64,000 bases of DNA, taken from NCBI GenBank assembly GCA_036852015.1, contig JAANDG010000190.1, forward strand, positions 62,001 to 126,000. Direction: 5' to 3'. Below the pieces are notes generated by a model, which saw only the letters and a program-made list of their open reading frames with translations, was not told the origin of the DNA and did not search any database. This stretch comes from Pelodera strongyloides (taxonomy: Eukaryota; Nematoda; Chromadorea; Rhabditida; Rhabditidae). A program made the position numbers and the translations under genes. The first letter of the stretch is position 1. The number at the start of each line of letters is the position of its first letter. Shown piece after piece: positions 48,448-60,900 of this stretch.

Positions 48448-48587
48448 AAGCGAAATAGCAGCCGGTTTTTGAAACGCATCTCAAGTGCCTGCATTCTACG
48501 TATTTATGCAAGGTGGGGTCGAATTGGGGTCGATTTATTAAAATTATTTAATTTACGTTTCAAGTACCGGCCGTTATTTCCCTTTAA
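48448..48587. mobile_element. Octamer-core miniature element, core shortened
   Basis: TTAAAGCGAAATAGCAGCCG at the left and TACCGGCCGTTATTTCCCTT at the right form the inverted ends. GGTCGAATTGGGGTCGATTT is in the core, but the ATTTGCAT block is missing, which makes this copy shorter than most. Confidence 0.7.
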
Positions 48588-51500
48588 AATAATAGCTGTA
48601 TTATTATCGTTATTGTTACAACATATCCTTGTTTCCTCATCCAATATTCGTTCGTTCTTTATCAAATTCCGCGAAAGTGGTTTGGTAAACCCGGTTTCAT
48701 AAAAAAGAAGATTTTATTGATGAGCATGCACTTTGCCACAAATTGTCCTTGACCGCCTATTGAAAAACCGTTCAAATTATCTGGAGCCATTTTTTCTGAA
48801 ACCTTTTTCTAAACAATTATGTAATTATGTTTCTACATGCTTGTACATACGTAGGTTGTGTATTGTGTTCCATACCATATCCATATGTGAAGCTAGTGAA
48901 TTATTTCAATTATTTGTTGTACGTTGTTCCGCACCTTTTCCCATAGAAATTACACATCACAATTAGAATATAATTACTCATTACTCCCCAACAGTAGTTT
49001 ATAATTTGTCTTTATTTATGGGGCGGCAGTCATGAAAATGAAGCCAAACTCATGTGCAACGCACGGTTTTAACCAAGTGCGTCGCAAAAAATTCATCGTG
49101 TACCTGAAGGACTTGTCATTAATATTGCGCGGAGAACAACGTGGAACTCTGATTGTGTGAGGCAAAAACAGCATAACACCGCGCACCCCCGATTTCGTAG
49201 TGTCTCGCCGCAGCTTCTCACGGGTGCCATAGAAAATGGTTTCCTCGCAAGAACGCGGTGACAGGCTCTTCGGCAGACTCTATAGCACATGCCGTGCACC
49301 ATCCGAAAGTCCTCAGCATGGTAGTTTATTCATAATATAATGAAAATCAGAATAGTCATTTTCCATGAGCCTGTCATCTTTTAAAAGATAATTTTTTCCT
49401 TCTCGTGTGTACTAAGCGCTCTTGGCACATCTGGAACAGGATCACTTATAACGGGAAGATCGAAATGCTTTCCAAACGATGTGTGTAACTACTGTATCTA
49501 GCAGGGGGATAACTGAACCATGTTTATTTTGGGTATTATGCTTTTCGTGTTTCTCTTGTATGATCCTTGAACTCTGCCTCATCTTCCAGATGCCAATGCG
49601 GCTTAATTTTCTACATGAGCCTGATCATGAGTTGGGAACTTCAGAAATGTTACATATAAACCCCGAACCCCTTCCGCAATTTGCTGTAATCTAAAGTGAA
49701 AATGGTGTTCTAATCAAGTGTACCTGCGCATAGAACTACACATTCGAAAAAGTGTGCATTTTGAAGTGTTTCCTCTGTTTCTCTCTTCTTGTGACATGCT
49801 TTGCGCTAAATCCGAGTCTCACTCTGACAGTGATAAACGGCAAACGATTTCGAGGAAATAAAAGTTGCCAAAAAGACAGAAACGGTACTAATTGTGAGCA
49901 ATGTTCTAAGCATTGCTTTGTGAAGCGCCGAGGAATTAGCTGACATCCAATAGACACCGTACTTTAGCGGTCACCCTAAGGAGAAATAATTACAGTGTGT
50001 CAATCATTGTGGTAACTTTGAAGAGTCCCAAAGTAAAGGCATATGAATTAATAGTTTGAGTGGTTTTATTCGCCATTTCCGACAAGGAAGCGAACTAACT
50101 GAAGTCAAAAACCAAGAAGGGATCCACACGAGTTCGATTCTTTGTTAATTATCGGCCTAACAATACGTACTCACAACCAGACCAAACAACATACTCAACA
50201 TCAGAAAACTATAAATTCCTTTCTACGTTAATTAAGATCTTTTAGTTTGTTTATCAACTAAACTTTTCGCAAAAAAGCCCTATCATTCGAACGGTTTATG
50301 ACCGAACAAAACAACAGAAAACGGCCGAAAAAAAGGAAATGCGACTCGTATTTATTGTAAGAAATGAGCATTAGTTTCTCTGAAATTCTCTCATTCGCGT
50401 CCTTCAGAGAACAGTTTCCTTCCTGGTACGAGTTTTCTTTCGATTTACTATCGGTATCAATCAGTGACTTCTTGTTCTGGCTTATAGGTATCGGCTAACT
50501 GTTTTTCTTTACTAAGTATTTTCTCCATGGCATTATCTATTTATGCGAAGCACGTTAAATAAACAAGATTATAATATGAGCAAACTCATCATTTAATAAT
50601 AACAACTTTATCCAAGTTTAGGACATCAATCTAGTCAACAGTCTGCCATCATTTATTTTCTTTTTTTGTCTCCACACATAGTTATTATTACTTCCACATA
50701 TATTTTGTTTTCATGACTGGAGTTGTCATTTTGTGCTGACATTATCTTACTCTCTGTATCTCTTCGTCTCTTCTCTTTCTCTCACTCTCTCTCTCTCCAT
50801 ATCTTTCCCTCAAAGTTGCTTTTCTCTCGCATAGTTCGAGGCTCCGCCCCGTGGTGCTGATTGGGCAGCCCTACAGTAACCAGAAAGAAGATCTACAGTC
50901 TTCCTGATTCAGTAACTGTTATCTTCCTACAGTACCTCATAAACTAGGGATATGAATATTTATGGAAACTTCAAAGATTTCCATTCCGACGATTTCGGCT
51001 TTTCATTGAAATTCAGGACCATAGAAGTATTATGATGACTCTTGTAGCAAGAATTCTTTTTTCGCTTTTATTCTGAAAACCTGAAGAATACTGGGATTAT
51101 ACTCTATTGGATAGACACAAATGCGCTTTTCTCTCTTTTTTTCTGCTTCCCATTATTACTGCGTTTTCTGTAAGACTGCCGTATGTGTGTTACATATTAT
51201 ATGTAGTACTTTATCTCAATTAGACAAGTAAGTCGAGATAAAGTTTATCTCCGAATAATGTTCCATTTATACCTTTCTGAACTATTTAACTGAGGCTTAA
51301 TAATCCTATTATGACGGTTGTAAGCGTTGTTATAATCGGCTTACAAAACCGCGCAAAAAAAAGAACTCGCAATGAAATATATTGGGAAATTAATTGCAGA
51401 AAGGAACTGAGCGTTTACGGTGGGTATGAGGGGAGTATCGAGGATTTTTTCTTATAGATTCCATTGTATAACGACTACAAATACTACAAACCTATAAACC

Positions 51501-53549
51501 CTTCTTTTCTTTCTCTATCGTTTTGTTTATAAGTGACCAGATTGCTTACAATTATCCATTTGTGTTATAAAACCCTAGGGAAGTAAAAAAAATATAACGA
51601 TTACGCGGCTCATCGCAGAGCGCATCGCAGCTGAAGAGAGTCGCGGGTACACTGTGCGCCCGCCCTTTGCATGAGTTTTTCACTATAATCAGATCACCAC
51701 ATACTCTGTAGCTTATTTCCGCCCTTTACATGCTGTCTTTTATATGAGTAAAGGTAACATTCAACCGGGTCCGCCTATCCTACATATAGTTAGATAAAAG
51801 TTCAGATTCAGATTTTTTTAATTCCTGATAAAATGGTGTGTTGCAGAGTATTGTAAGATAACCCCAAGAGTCAGTATTGTAAGATAACCCCAAGTGTTAG
51901 AATACATTTATAAGTATGTATTCCAACAATAAGATGTAAATAAGCAACAGTCAGTGGGCTTCGTAATTTCATTAAATTGCACCATTCTCTTTTCTTTTCT
52001 TTTTGCGTCACAATCCCTTCAGCCTTCGTTCAGCTGTTTTTATCCGCTAATAATTACAATTTTATTCGATTTCGTAGTTGTAGCAATGAAAAGAATTCAA
52101 CTTGTGACTTTTCATCTTTATTAGCTTAATACAATACCAGACCACATATATCCTATTATTATTCGAGCTTCTCAGAGATTGTACATTGTACTCTCAGTTA
52201 TTTCAAAGAACCGTAATTGCTATATGTAATTTCGGAAGTTTTAACACTCTAGCTGCGTAGACATTTTTCCTTGCTTATTTCTCCATAATGAATCTTTTTT
52301 TTGTTCCATCGTATGTTTTTGTAATGGAAAAGGGCTTCCAGGTTTTAGTAAGACATGGTTGTCAAATTTTCTCTTATTTGACTTATGCGTTTTTCACTGC
52401 TGAATTTGCATATCGCAAAGTAATTTTGTAGTCCTTTGGCAACAGAGCTCCAACTAGACTGTTGATAATTGATAAGCCTTTACAAATACAAAATAAGAAT
52501 TATTACTGTGTATTACTCTAATATAAAAAAGCACACTAACCCGTGATTGTTAAGAAGCCGCGATGGAACGGAGAGGAAAAATCGGCTTGCCAAATTTATA
52601 AATCTATTTCCATTCTTTTAAAAAAAACGTCCCAGGTAATTAGAGCGCAGATCCCGCCTGGTAACCACACACAACAAATACCAACGAGATCAAACTTTGG
52701 CAGTTCATTTTAGTTCATAGCAAAGTCATTGTCAAAAAAATGGGTAACAAAGTTAGCCATGATAATAATTAATAATTGCATCAAAACATCAAAACATCAA
52801 AACCCTGTCACTACTATTTTTATACTACTACATGTGTAGTTACCGTATAGTCCAATGTCACAATCCTGTCACTCATGTTCACGTAGGTAACTAATTGTAA
52901 GGCTAAAAACTTCACATGGAAGTTGAAGTGTTGAAGTTTACAATATATTCTCGGTCATACACTTTCGTAAGATATGATAGACGTGTGCATTATTTCGATT
53001 ATCACCCAGTTTCCCGGTTTCTGAACAAAAAGAATGCAGAATGTACATTTCGAGAAAAAAGCTTGTGTTGAGCCCCGTGCTTGCTTTTGTATTTTGCTGC
53101 TCATTTTTTTTTATAAATTTACGTTCCTGACGACAAAATCGTATTTTGATATAGATTCAAACTCTCAGAACTTTCCGTTTCTTTTACGATTGACAGCAAA
53201 TGCAACATGGAACTCTAAAATATTCTCACCGTTGTTTATTGTTTTTTTTTGCAAGACCACTTGTTTTCAATAAAAAAACTTTTCGTTTTTACGAGATTGT
53301 TTTTTGTTCGTCATTCTCTCATGGCTTTTCTTTTCTGCGTTTTGATTAAAAAGTGGAAAGTATGGAATATAACCGCTCCTCTTCGACGCATGCCCCGGAA
53401 AAACCATCTCTATCCATGTACCCCTATTCCATATCTGTTCTATGCATTGGTAGAAAAAAGCTTCGTTCAGAATAACAATACAGAAATCATCGGAAAACCT
53501 AGGTTACAAGTTCCTCACATAGTTAATGTTTACTTTGTTCCTTACAGGT

Positions 53550-56500
53550 ATGTCGTTAACTCTGGAGAGTCAATCAATAAATAACTTATTAATTGGAAGG
53601 CTTTGTCCAAACTTCACAATCGACGTCTGCGTGAATTTGCATACAAAGCACGATGGGAAAGAAATTGGTATGTCTATAGAGTGAGTGAGTGTAGACATAA
53701 TGGAGGGTGAAGGGTGCCTATAGAGGCAGAGAGTCTATAGTTCAATAATTAAAAAAACGTGTCTGCCGACCCCGAACACTTACGGGGCTACGGGGCTTTG
53801 TAGCCGTTGTCGAAACTCTTGACTGAGAGCGCTACCCGCTAGGCCATCCGGCCCACTCTTTAGTTCCATAATGAATTGTACAACTTTTAGCGGAACATCT
53901 ATACGCTAACCGTCTGCTTCTGTCGTCAGTCAGTGCGCTTTTCCGAGATATGCTCTGTGTACCAAATTCTGATAGTCAAGTATCGCAGATTGATGTCGAT
54001 TTGACGCACATCAACAACGGAGCTGCTGCGTTCAAGGTATTAAACTATTAAACAATCCTTTGTTCTTGTTATTTTTGAGTAAAAATTGGATTGTGTTTCC
54101 ACCATTCTATTATGTTCATCATCAGAAAAACTCTACTTTTTAGATTTTGCCATGTTGTCGCTGTGAAAATAATCATATTGCTAGTGTTGTACGTGTTTGA
54201 AGGGTTGGATCAACGAACTTGGTGTAAACTTCAGAATGAATAGGAATTACCGCTTGCCATCACATCGAGAACTCACTGACCATGGGCGAGCTACCGTATT
54301 CACACACGCCGTTCTATTGCAGTGCCTTTTTGATAATAACTGCGTGCATGATCTAGGCTGGAAACATACTTGTCTAATATTTATGTTTACAGGCAATTCT
54401 CAACTTTCTCTACACTGGAAAGATGTTGGTCGAGGATGCGCAACTACACGAGGTAGATTAATCTTTTTCATTATATATAAATAATTATCAACAAAAAACA
54501 ACAACCCCGAACAATTTTGTTCTTGTCTACTACTGTGAAAAAGCGAACGGACGGTTTTTGAAACGTATGGTGAACAACTGCATTTCTCTGTATTTATGCT
54601 AACAATAAGTGAATTCGAATTTCGAATTGAGCAGGATTTGTTATGCTAATCATACTCATTTGCATATGATGCATGAGAATAAAACATCAAACATACAAAC
54701 ATACTATATATTTTAAAATACCGGATGTTGTACAGCTTTAAATTTCTTATTTGCATAGAACACACGTGTTTTGGTTCCAAGATCTTTGCGTTCAAATTTT
54801 CTGTGTGAAACTACGAGGCCATCTGCAAAATGAGAAAAATTAAATTGAAAATGTAATCAAGGTTCCGCGAAGTAATCTTTGACTCCAGTTTATTTGTAGT
54901 CAAGTACATTATACTCTCCTTTGAGAAATGATGTAAGTCCCCTTAATCCAATTGATTTCTTTTTCAACCAAAACATATTACATGCGGCTTCCCGTCTCTT
55001 AGAAAAAAACCATTACATACATTACTACGCAGTGGATTTTGAAGTTAAACAAATAAAACTTATTTGTTTATTTCTCATGAGATAGCATTAGTCACAGCGT
55101 GGCTGTGTGAAAATGGATAGAAAAAATATTCGTATGGATTTCTAGGGTTCAGTGGAAAACATTATAATGAAAGAATTGGAGTAGTTCTATCTTTGACGGT
55201 TCCCTGGTGTTTTTATGCAGGCCAAGCCACCATGTGACTTTGTCGTGACCAAGTTTTCTCGAAAACCGTCGTAGGCTGGTCACCACATGGGCACCAAATG
55301 GCCACTGTCCAGACGCCAATTGTTTTTTTTTTCGGTGAAAATCATTTGGTGACCGCCAAAAGACGGATTTCGGTGGTTTCCTGTGGACATCCGCATAGTT
55401 GTTGGATGCAGAAATTCCCTCTGCATTAACGCTATCTATTGCCGTCTTTTCTCCAATTTACTTTCTGATTTCTCGTAAACTTTGTATATCCATTCCGTGC
55501 CCTTGTACATTATTCTTTAATCATTCAAAAAGCACGTGTGCATTTGTATCAAAAACGTCTATTTGCGTGCGAAAAGTAGCCAACAAAAGTCCAAGTGTAC
55601 TTCTTTCTATTTGAGATTCCCTTTCAAATAATAATTATTTTCAACAAAAAAGCACGAAATAATTAAGCGAAACTGATGCTAATCTACAAATAAACTAGAA
55701 GTGCACTTGTTGCTATTGAGACTACATGTAGTTTGCACAATAGGAATTCATTCCCTTGTGTGATTAATTTACCAAAAAAGGATTACATCGTACTATGATA
55801 TGAGCTAACTGAGTAGTAGTTTTTAGTTCATTAATCACGACATCCAAATATCTTTAGTATAATTAAATCCTTTGCACGTCAAGAGCGTGTTCCTTTTTTG
55901 CTTCCTCTGAGTCTGAGTAGACGAGTTCCATCGGACAAGTTGATTGTTCTGTGTTCTCCTAGCTGAAATGCACAACAAATTCACTATACGTTCACCTAAA
56001 GTGATACTATTGTGCACCACAGATGCATACCGAGTTCGGAACATTTCTATTTCACATCATACAATAAACCACACTATATATGTATGTACCTCGATAAAAT
56101 TTATTTAATAAATTCTTGTCAACACTTTTAACGCTTTGTCTAATGAGACAAAATCATCTTCCCCTCGGATAATCATTCAAGATCCTTTTCATTGAAGGAG
56201 ATTTTTAGAATTTGCTCGATTAAACGGGGTAATCGTCGCGGGGTACACTAGCTGTGCTTTAGGGGCTGCTTCGACTTGTTCTCACTCGTATGCTGCTTTT
56301 TATCCAAGTGTATTATGAAGGGATTATGTGTACACCGATTATACTCACACCCAATGTGTTTTTAAGCAATTTCGTCAACATGCCACATACGGCTAAAGCT
56401 GGAAGTTGAAAATAAGTAAGAATATTGATAGAGATGGGGAAGCTTGATTTTAAAAAGAGTCAGGGATGGAGCACCATAGAATAGAGACGGGCAGGAGAGG

Positions 56501-57873
56501 GGAGTGAGAAGCAGAGAGAAGACGATTAAGACAAAATCGTCATTTGATCTTTGGCTAAGATGGAAGAAATTCAGCCGCTGAGATGGGATGTCAAATTTCA
56601 ACGCGAAACTCATGGTGCGCTGCGAAAAAAATTAGGCGCGTGTACATCTAGCCACGCATGCCAGGGTCTCGCGACTCCTCTTAACACCGTTTCGCGAAAA
56701 CCGGGCTAAGTCGCCGCGCGCCCTTTTTCCCGTCTCTGCATCATTTTTCGCATTTTCTTCGCATTTTCTAAATTTTCGAGCCAAGGTTTCGCCGCGCACC
56801 GCCCGAGTTTCACTAGTGTTCCCCCTATACAGATCGCGCGGGCTAATGGCAATTAGCCAAGTTACAAACTACACTCGGCAGGTCATTATTTTCCACGGCG
56901 TGTATCATTTAATTCGCTCTTGGCTAATTGCCATTAGCCCGCGCGATCTGTGTACGGTATTAGTTTTTGAGTTTAGATTTTGGCTTCCGATCAACTAGCT
57001 TCCAATAATGGAAGCTTCTTCTGCGAGGCGTATCGTTCTGTGATTGATTTAATTTTCATTGTGAATGATATTTGTGCTATTATCAATAAAAACAATAAAA
57101 AGAGGGGTGATTTGAGATGAACCTATCCCTTTAATGAACAAAGAGCTCTCGGAAATTGTTGAAAAGACATTCGATCAACGACCTCTTTTTCTAAATATTT
57201 ATTTAGTCGGGTGATTGAAAAATCAGAAAATTTATTCAATTAACCTAGAAACCCTAGACTTTGGTAAAATAAGCAACCAGTTTGCGTTTTATTCAGCTAC
57301 AATAGGAACCGGTTTCTTATGGACCCCATCACTGCCAATTGGCTATGTCTGTAAAGGGACCATTTACATAATCTCGTGATTGAATGATACCGTAGCCAAA
57401 TAAGCCTAAAATCGGATGATATTTTACTGAGTTCGAGGTTGATTGGATTAATTTGGCTGCTCACATTTTTGTCATTATTTTTGTTTATCAGAAGAATTTC
57501 ACCGAAGAATGACGAACTAATTCTTTGGCTCAGGCGCACGTAAACAAATTATCCCCAATTTCTGTGAGACCGTGGTATATTTGATGAAAATAATATGTTT
57601 CAACAATATACAATTCGCTCATGGACGCAGTTTTCTGCACCACATGGGTACATTTCTTTGGATTGTTCTGAAATGAATATTTTCTTTAGAATTTTGCCGC
57701 ATTTTCCGGGAAAATTTTTAAGAGTGAAAGATAGGCGTGAAGTAGATTCTTCGGAAAGTTTAGCGTACTTCTTCGGAAAAGCCTATCATTTGGACAATTT
57801 TAAACAATGCGATTCTAAATTCAGTTTTTTCTTACGCGCTTTCAAACAATGTGCAACCCCCCCCCCCCCCCCC

Positions 57874-57916
<43 letters not shown>

Positions 57917-60900
57917 ATCAAAAGACCAAATGATCAACAGCAGTGGATTATTTACATGTAATTACTAAAAAAACGAAGATGTAGCACTTCCTAAAAGAAA
58001 TCCTCTTTAGAAATTATTCACGCCTTATTCATTTCAAATTCTGGTAACGCTCGCTACATTTATCTATTATGTAACATAGAATCAGAGTATGCTCTTTTAT
58101 TTAAAGGGAGAGGCCCACGAGAAAAAAGTTTTCCTCAATACACTTGCACAGAATGTCCGGAATCTCAGAAATATTTCTGCGAAAACCGCATCTCTTTGCA
58201 TCCAGAACTGGCAGATATATTATATGCTAAACAGTTCGGCCAGGCACCGTAGTCTGAAACAATTTTTGCTCTTTTATGGCATTACAGTATTGGAAACGCT
58301 TTGTTATAATGGTAGTAATGTTCTTCATTCGTTTAATAATTATTATGTAGAGAAAGAGTGCTAATGGACGGGTATAAACTATAAAAAGGTATTTTAACCT
58401 TTCTGACTACGGTGCCTGACCGAACTGTTTAGCATAGAATATCTCTGCGAGTTCTAGATGCAAATAGATGCAGTTTTCACAGAAATATTTCTGAGATTCC
58501 GGACATTCTGTGCAAGTTAATTGAGGGCATCTTTTTTCTCGTGAGCCTCTCCCTTTAAGGGATCCTAAATATAGTGTTCAATGATTATTTATGACCTCTT
58601 CAGCAGCGATTGAAAATTTCCAGCTAATAAATGTCTCGCATTCTTCAGAACGCATGCTGTGTTTCGTGGTTCCATAATTGCACGTATTATTAAGTAATTC
58701 CAAGTATGGCCAATTTTCCTTCCGTATAGAAAAAATTACCGTATTTTTGAACTACACGGAAATGTCTACATACATCTTTAGCGGCAGTACCCACGGAACC
58801 ATTTTTTCAAGAGTGCATGCACTATGCATTTTCCCTTCATTTTTTACAGCATGGCAGATTTTATATGATGCGGATACGTTTCAAAGATGTATTCATACGG
58901 TAAATTGCACACGAGATGCATGTTTGATACTTGCAAGCAAAACTCACGGTTTTTGGCATACATGAAAACCCCATAAAGCATTTGTGGTTTTTAATGATAT
59001 ATATAAATCACCACAATATTCCCAGATATACATTTAGCCCTCGGAGCAAAAAAAAATAGTCCTTTTCGAATAACAATAATACGCAAAACTAGGCAGTTTG
59101 GTTACAATCCAAGGCTAATAGAAAATGCAGTGAGTGCGCCGTTTCAATATACCATTTTCAATAAACGATTTTCCGTTTTCTTTTTAGTACATATGGCTAA
59201 CTTAGCACTCACAATTAGTGAAGAAGTGATTAATACAGTAAAACGTTGCGCCTTTTATTACAGGTAGTGCCAAACTTCGCAAATAACTGGCTAATTAGAG
59301 CGTCGACTTACATTTACATTCACTCTAACACTTATTTAATTGTTCTAAATTTAACAGTGATTGCAATTCATATTTTCAACGTATTATACAATTATATTTA
59401 TGTATTATAAGTGAGATAATCCCTGATGCACCACTTATTAATTGTGTAATACTTCAATGAAAAATCACTTACTCTCTGAAAAACATGCGTTGTTTCTAGT
59501 TTCTTCTAAAGTTACGCAGAGATCGGGAAATGGTCCCTCTAAACTATCAGAGATCAAAGCGAAAAAGAGTTAGAGAAATATATTTTGATCTCACTGAGCT
59601 CGGAAGTATCAAGAATGTTCTTTCACTGCAGTTTTTCCATTAATCTTTCTTGTAATTATATTGCATTTACTTAGAATTTAGCGTTTTTCGCAGTTTATAA
59701 TTCTAGCTTAGCCTGAAAAATAGCTGACTATGCTTTGCGTAATGTACAAACAGGATTTGACAATTGTACACAGTACACACCATTTTGAAGTTTGCTCGTA
59801 GAAGACAGCCTGAATTTTGGTCATATATATAGCTTTTTTCCCTTTGAAAATGATTCCAGAGGAAATGAATATGTATCACTTATACATGAGCAATCGATGT
59901 CCATGTCCAAAATTTTTGATACGACGTCCAGCACAAATATCTTATCAGCTTGCTCAAGGGTACTATGTACTTCCAATATTTACATGCATTGTGAAATAGC
60001 GACTCCCCTCGTTCCATGGAGCCATGCACATAGCTCATAGATACCTAATTTGCGTAATTTCAAATTTCAGATTTTGGCTGTAGCACGTGCCTGTCAGATT
60101 CCGAATGCTGAATCACAAGTGTACGCTACAATACTCGAGTCTAATCCACTTACTTCCGTCCTTCTCGCACAACAACAAACCTGCGCATCAGTTTCGCAAC
60201 AATCGATATTTGGAAGTATGTCTTCCCCAGCAGGTTAGTCGATCGATACAGAAAATATTCCGAATACGAAACACTGTCCAGAATAAGAACACTAGTGCTT
60301 GCCATCTGATCTAATCTTGTTTGTTGGGGCGGTAAGCGAATTACAGAAAAAATGTCATCCAGGGCATTACTTTTTTTTATATTTAATGCAAGACGGAGAT
60401 ATATTATTGTAGCTGTCTCAAAAATGCGAGGTCATACAGTTGAGTGTAGCAAATGTGGTTTATTGTCCAGGATAGCAGAAGTTTTCTTGCCTCCTATGCA
60501 TAGTCAGTTGCCTATACGTAGTGCTGATTTTCTTGTTGAATTTAAAGCAGTATTCCCGCTCGTCCAATACCCCAATTTTTCGATCACAGTCAAAATTTAT
60601 GAATACTGCTTTAAAGCGAATGTCAATCCTGATTCACAGCTATTCTATAACACGCTGTCACAAAATACCGTAGTTTAAAAAATTTCTCTCGCGCCCTCCT
60701 CTTTTTCTTTGCTGACTTAAAAAATTTCTCTTGCGCCCTCATCTTTTTCTTTGCTGACTAACAGCCTCGTAAATTCAAACCTCACGTGGACAGAGAATAG
60801 GCTTATTTTGTCCAAATGACCAGAATCCCATATTGAAGGAGTTTTTGGAGGGGTTTGAAATTGTTTTTCTTCTTATATGAAAGTTTTTGTTTATTTTTAT

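Larger units (their letters stand above)
43943..53549. other. Long gene-poor spacer rich in inverted-repeat elements
   Basis: No exon chain or recognisable protein was found. It holds miniature elements (43976-44105, 44762-44895, 46712-46886, 47727-47906, 48448-48587), a CA-rich microsatellite (47555-47700), a CT tract (50757-50800) and a 26-bp tandem duplication (51847-51894). GC-rich, SP1-like patches at 50838-50870 and 51600-51670 stand out from the AT-rich background and could belong to the promoter of the BTB gene. A 102-codon frame on the minus strand (47337-47029) has no motif. Confidence 0.45.

Noticed and set aside
49752..49943. Small cysteine-containing secreted-peptide-like frame
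   Set aside because: It begins at GTG; no in-frame ATG or convincing upstream exon exists for a nuclear gene.
58678..60040. Frames at 58678-58965 and 59792-60040
   Set aside because: Both rely on TTG starts and lie in the BTB gene intron without motifs.
60352..60678. 108-codon ATG frame in a BTB gene intron
   Set aside because: It crosses the inverted repeat at 60539-60622 and has no motif; likely chance.
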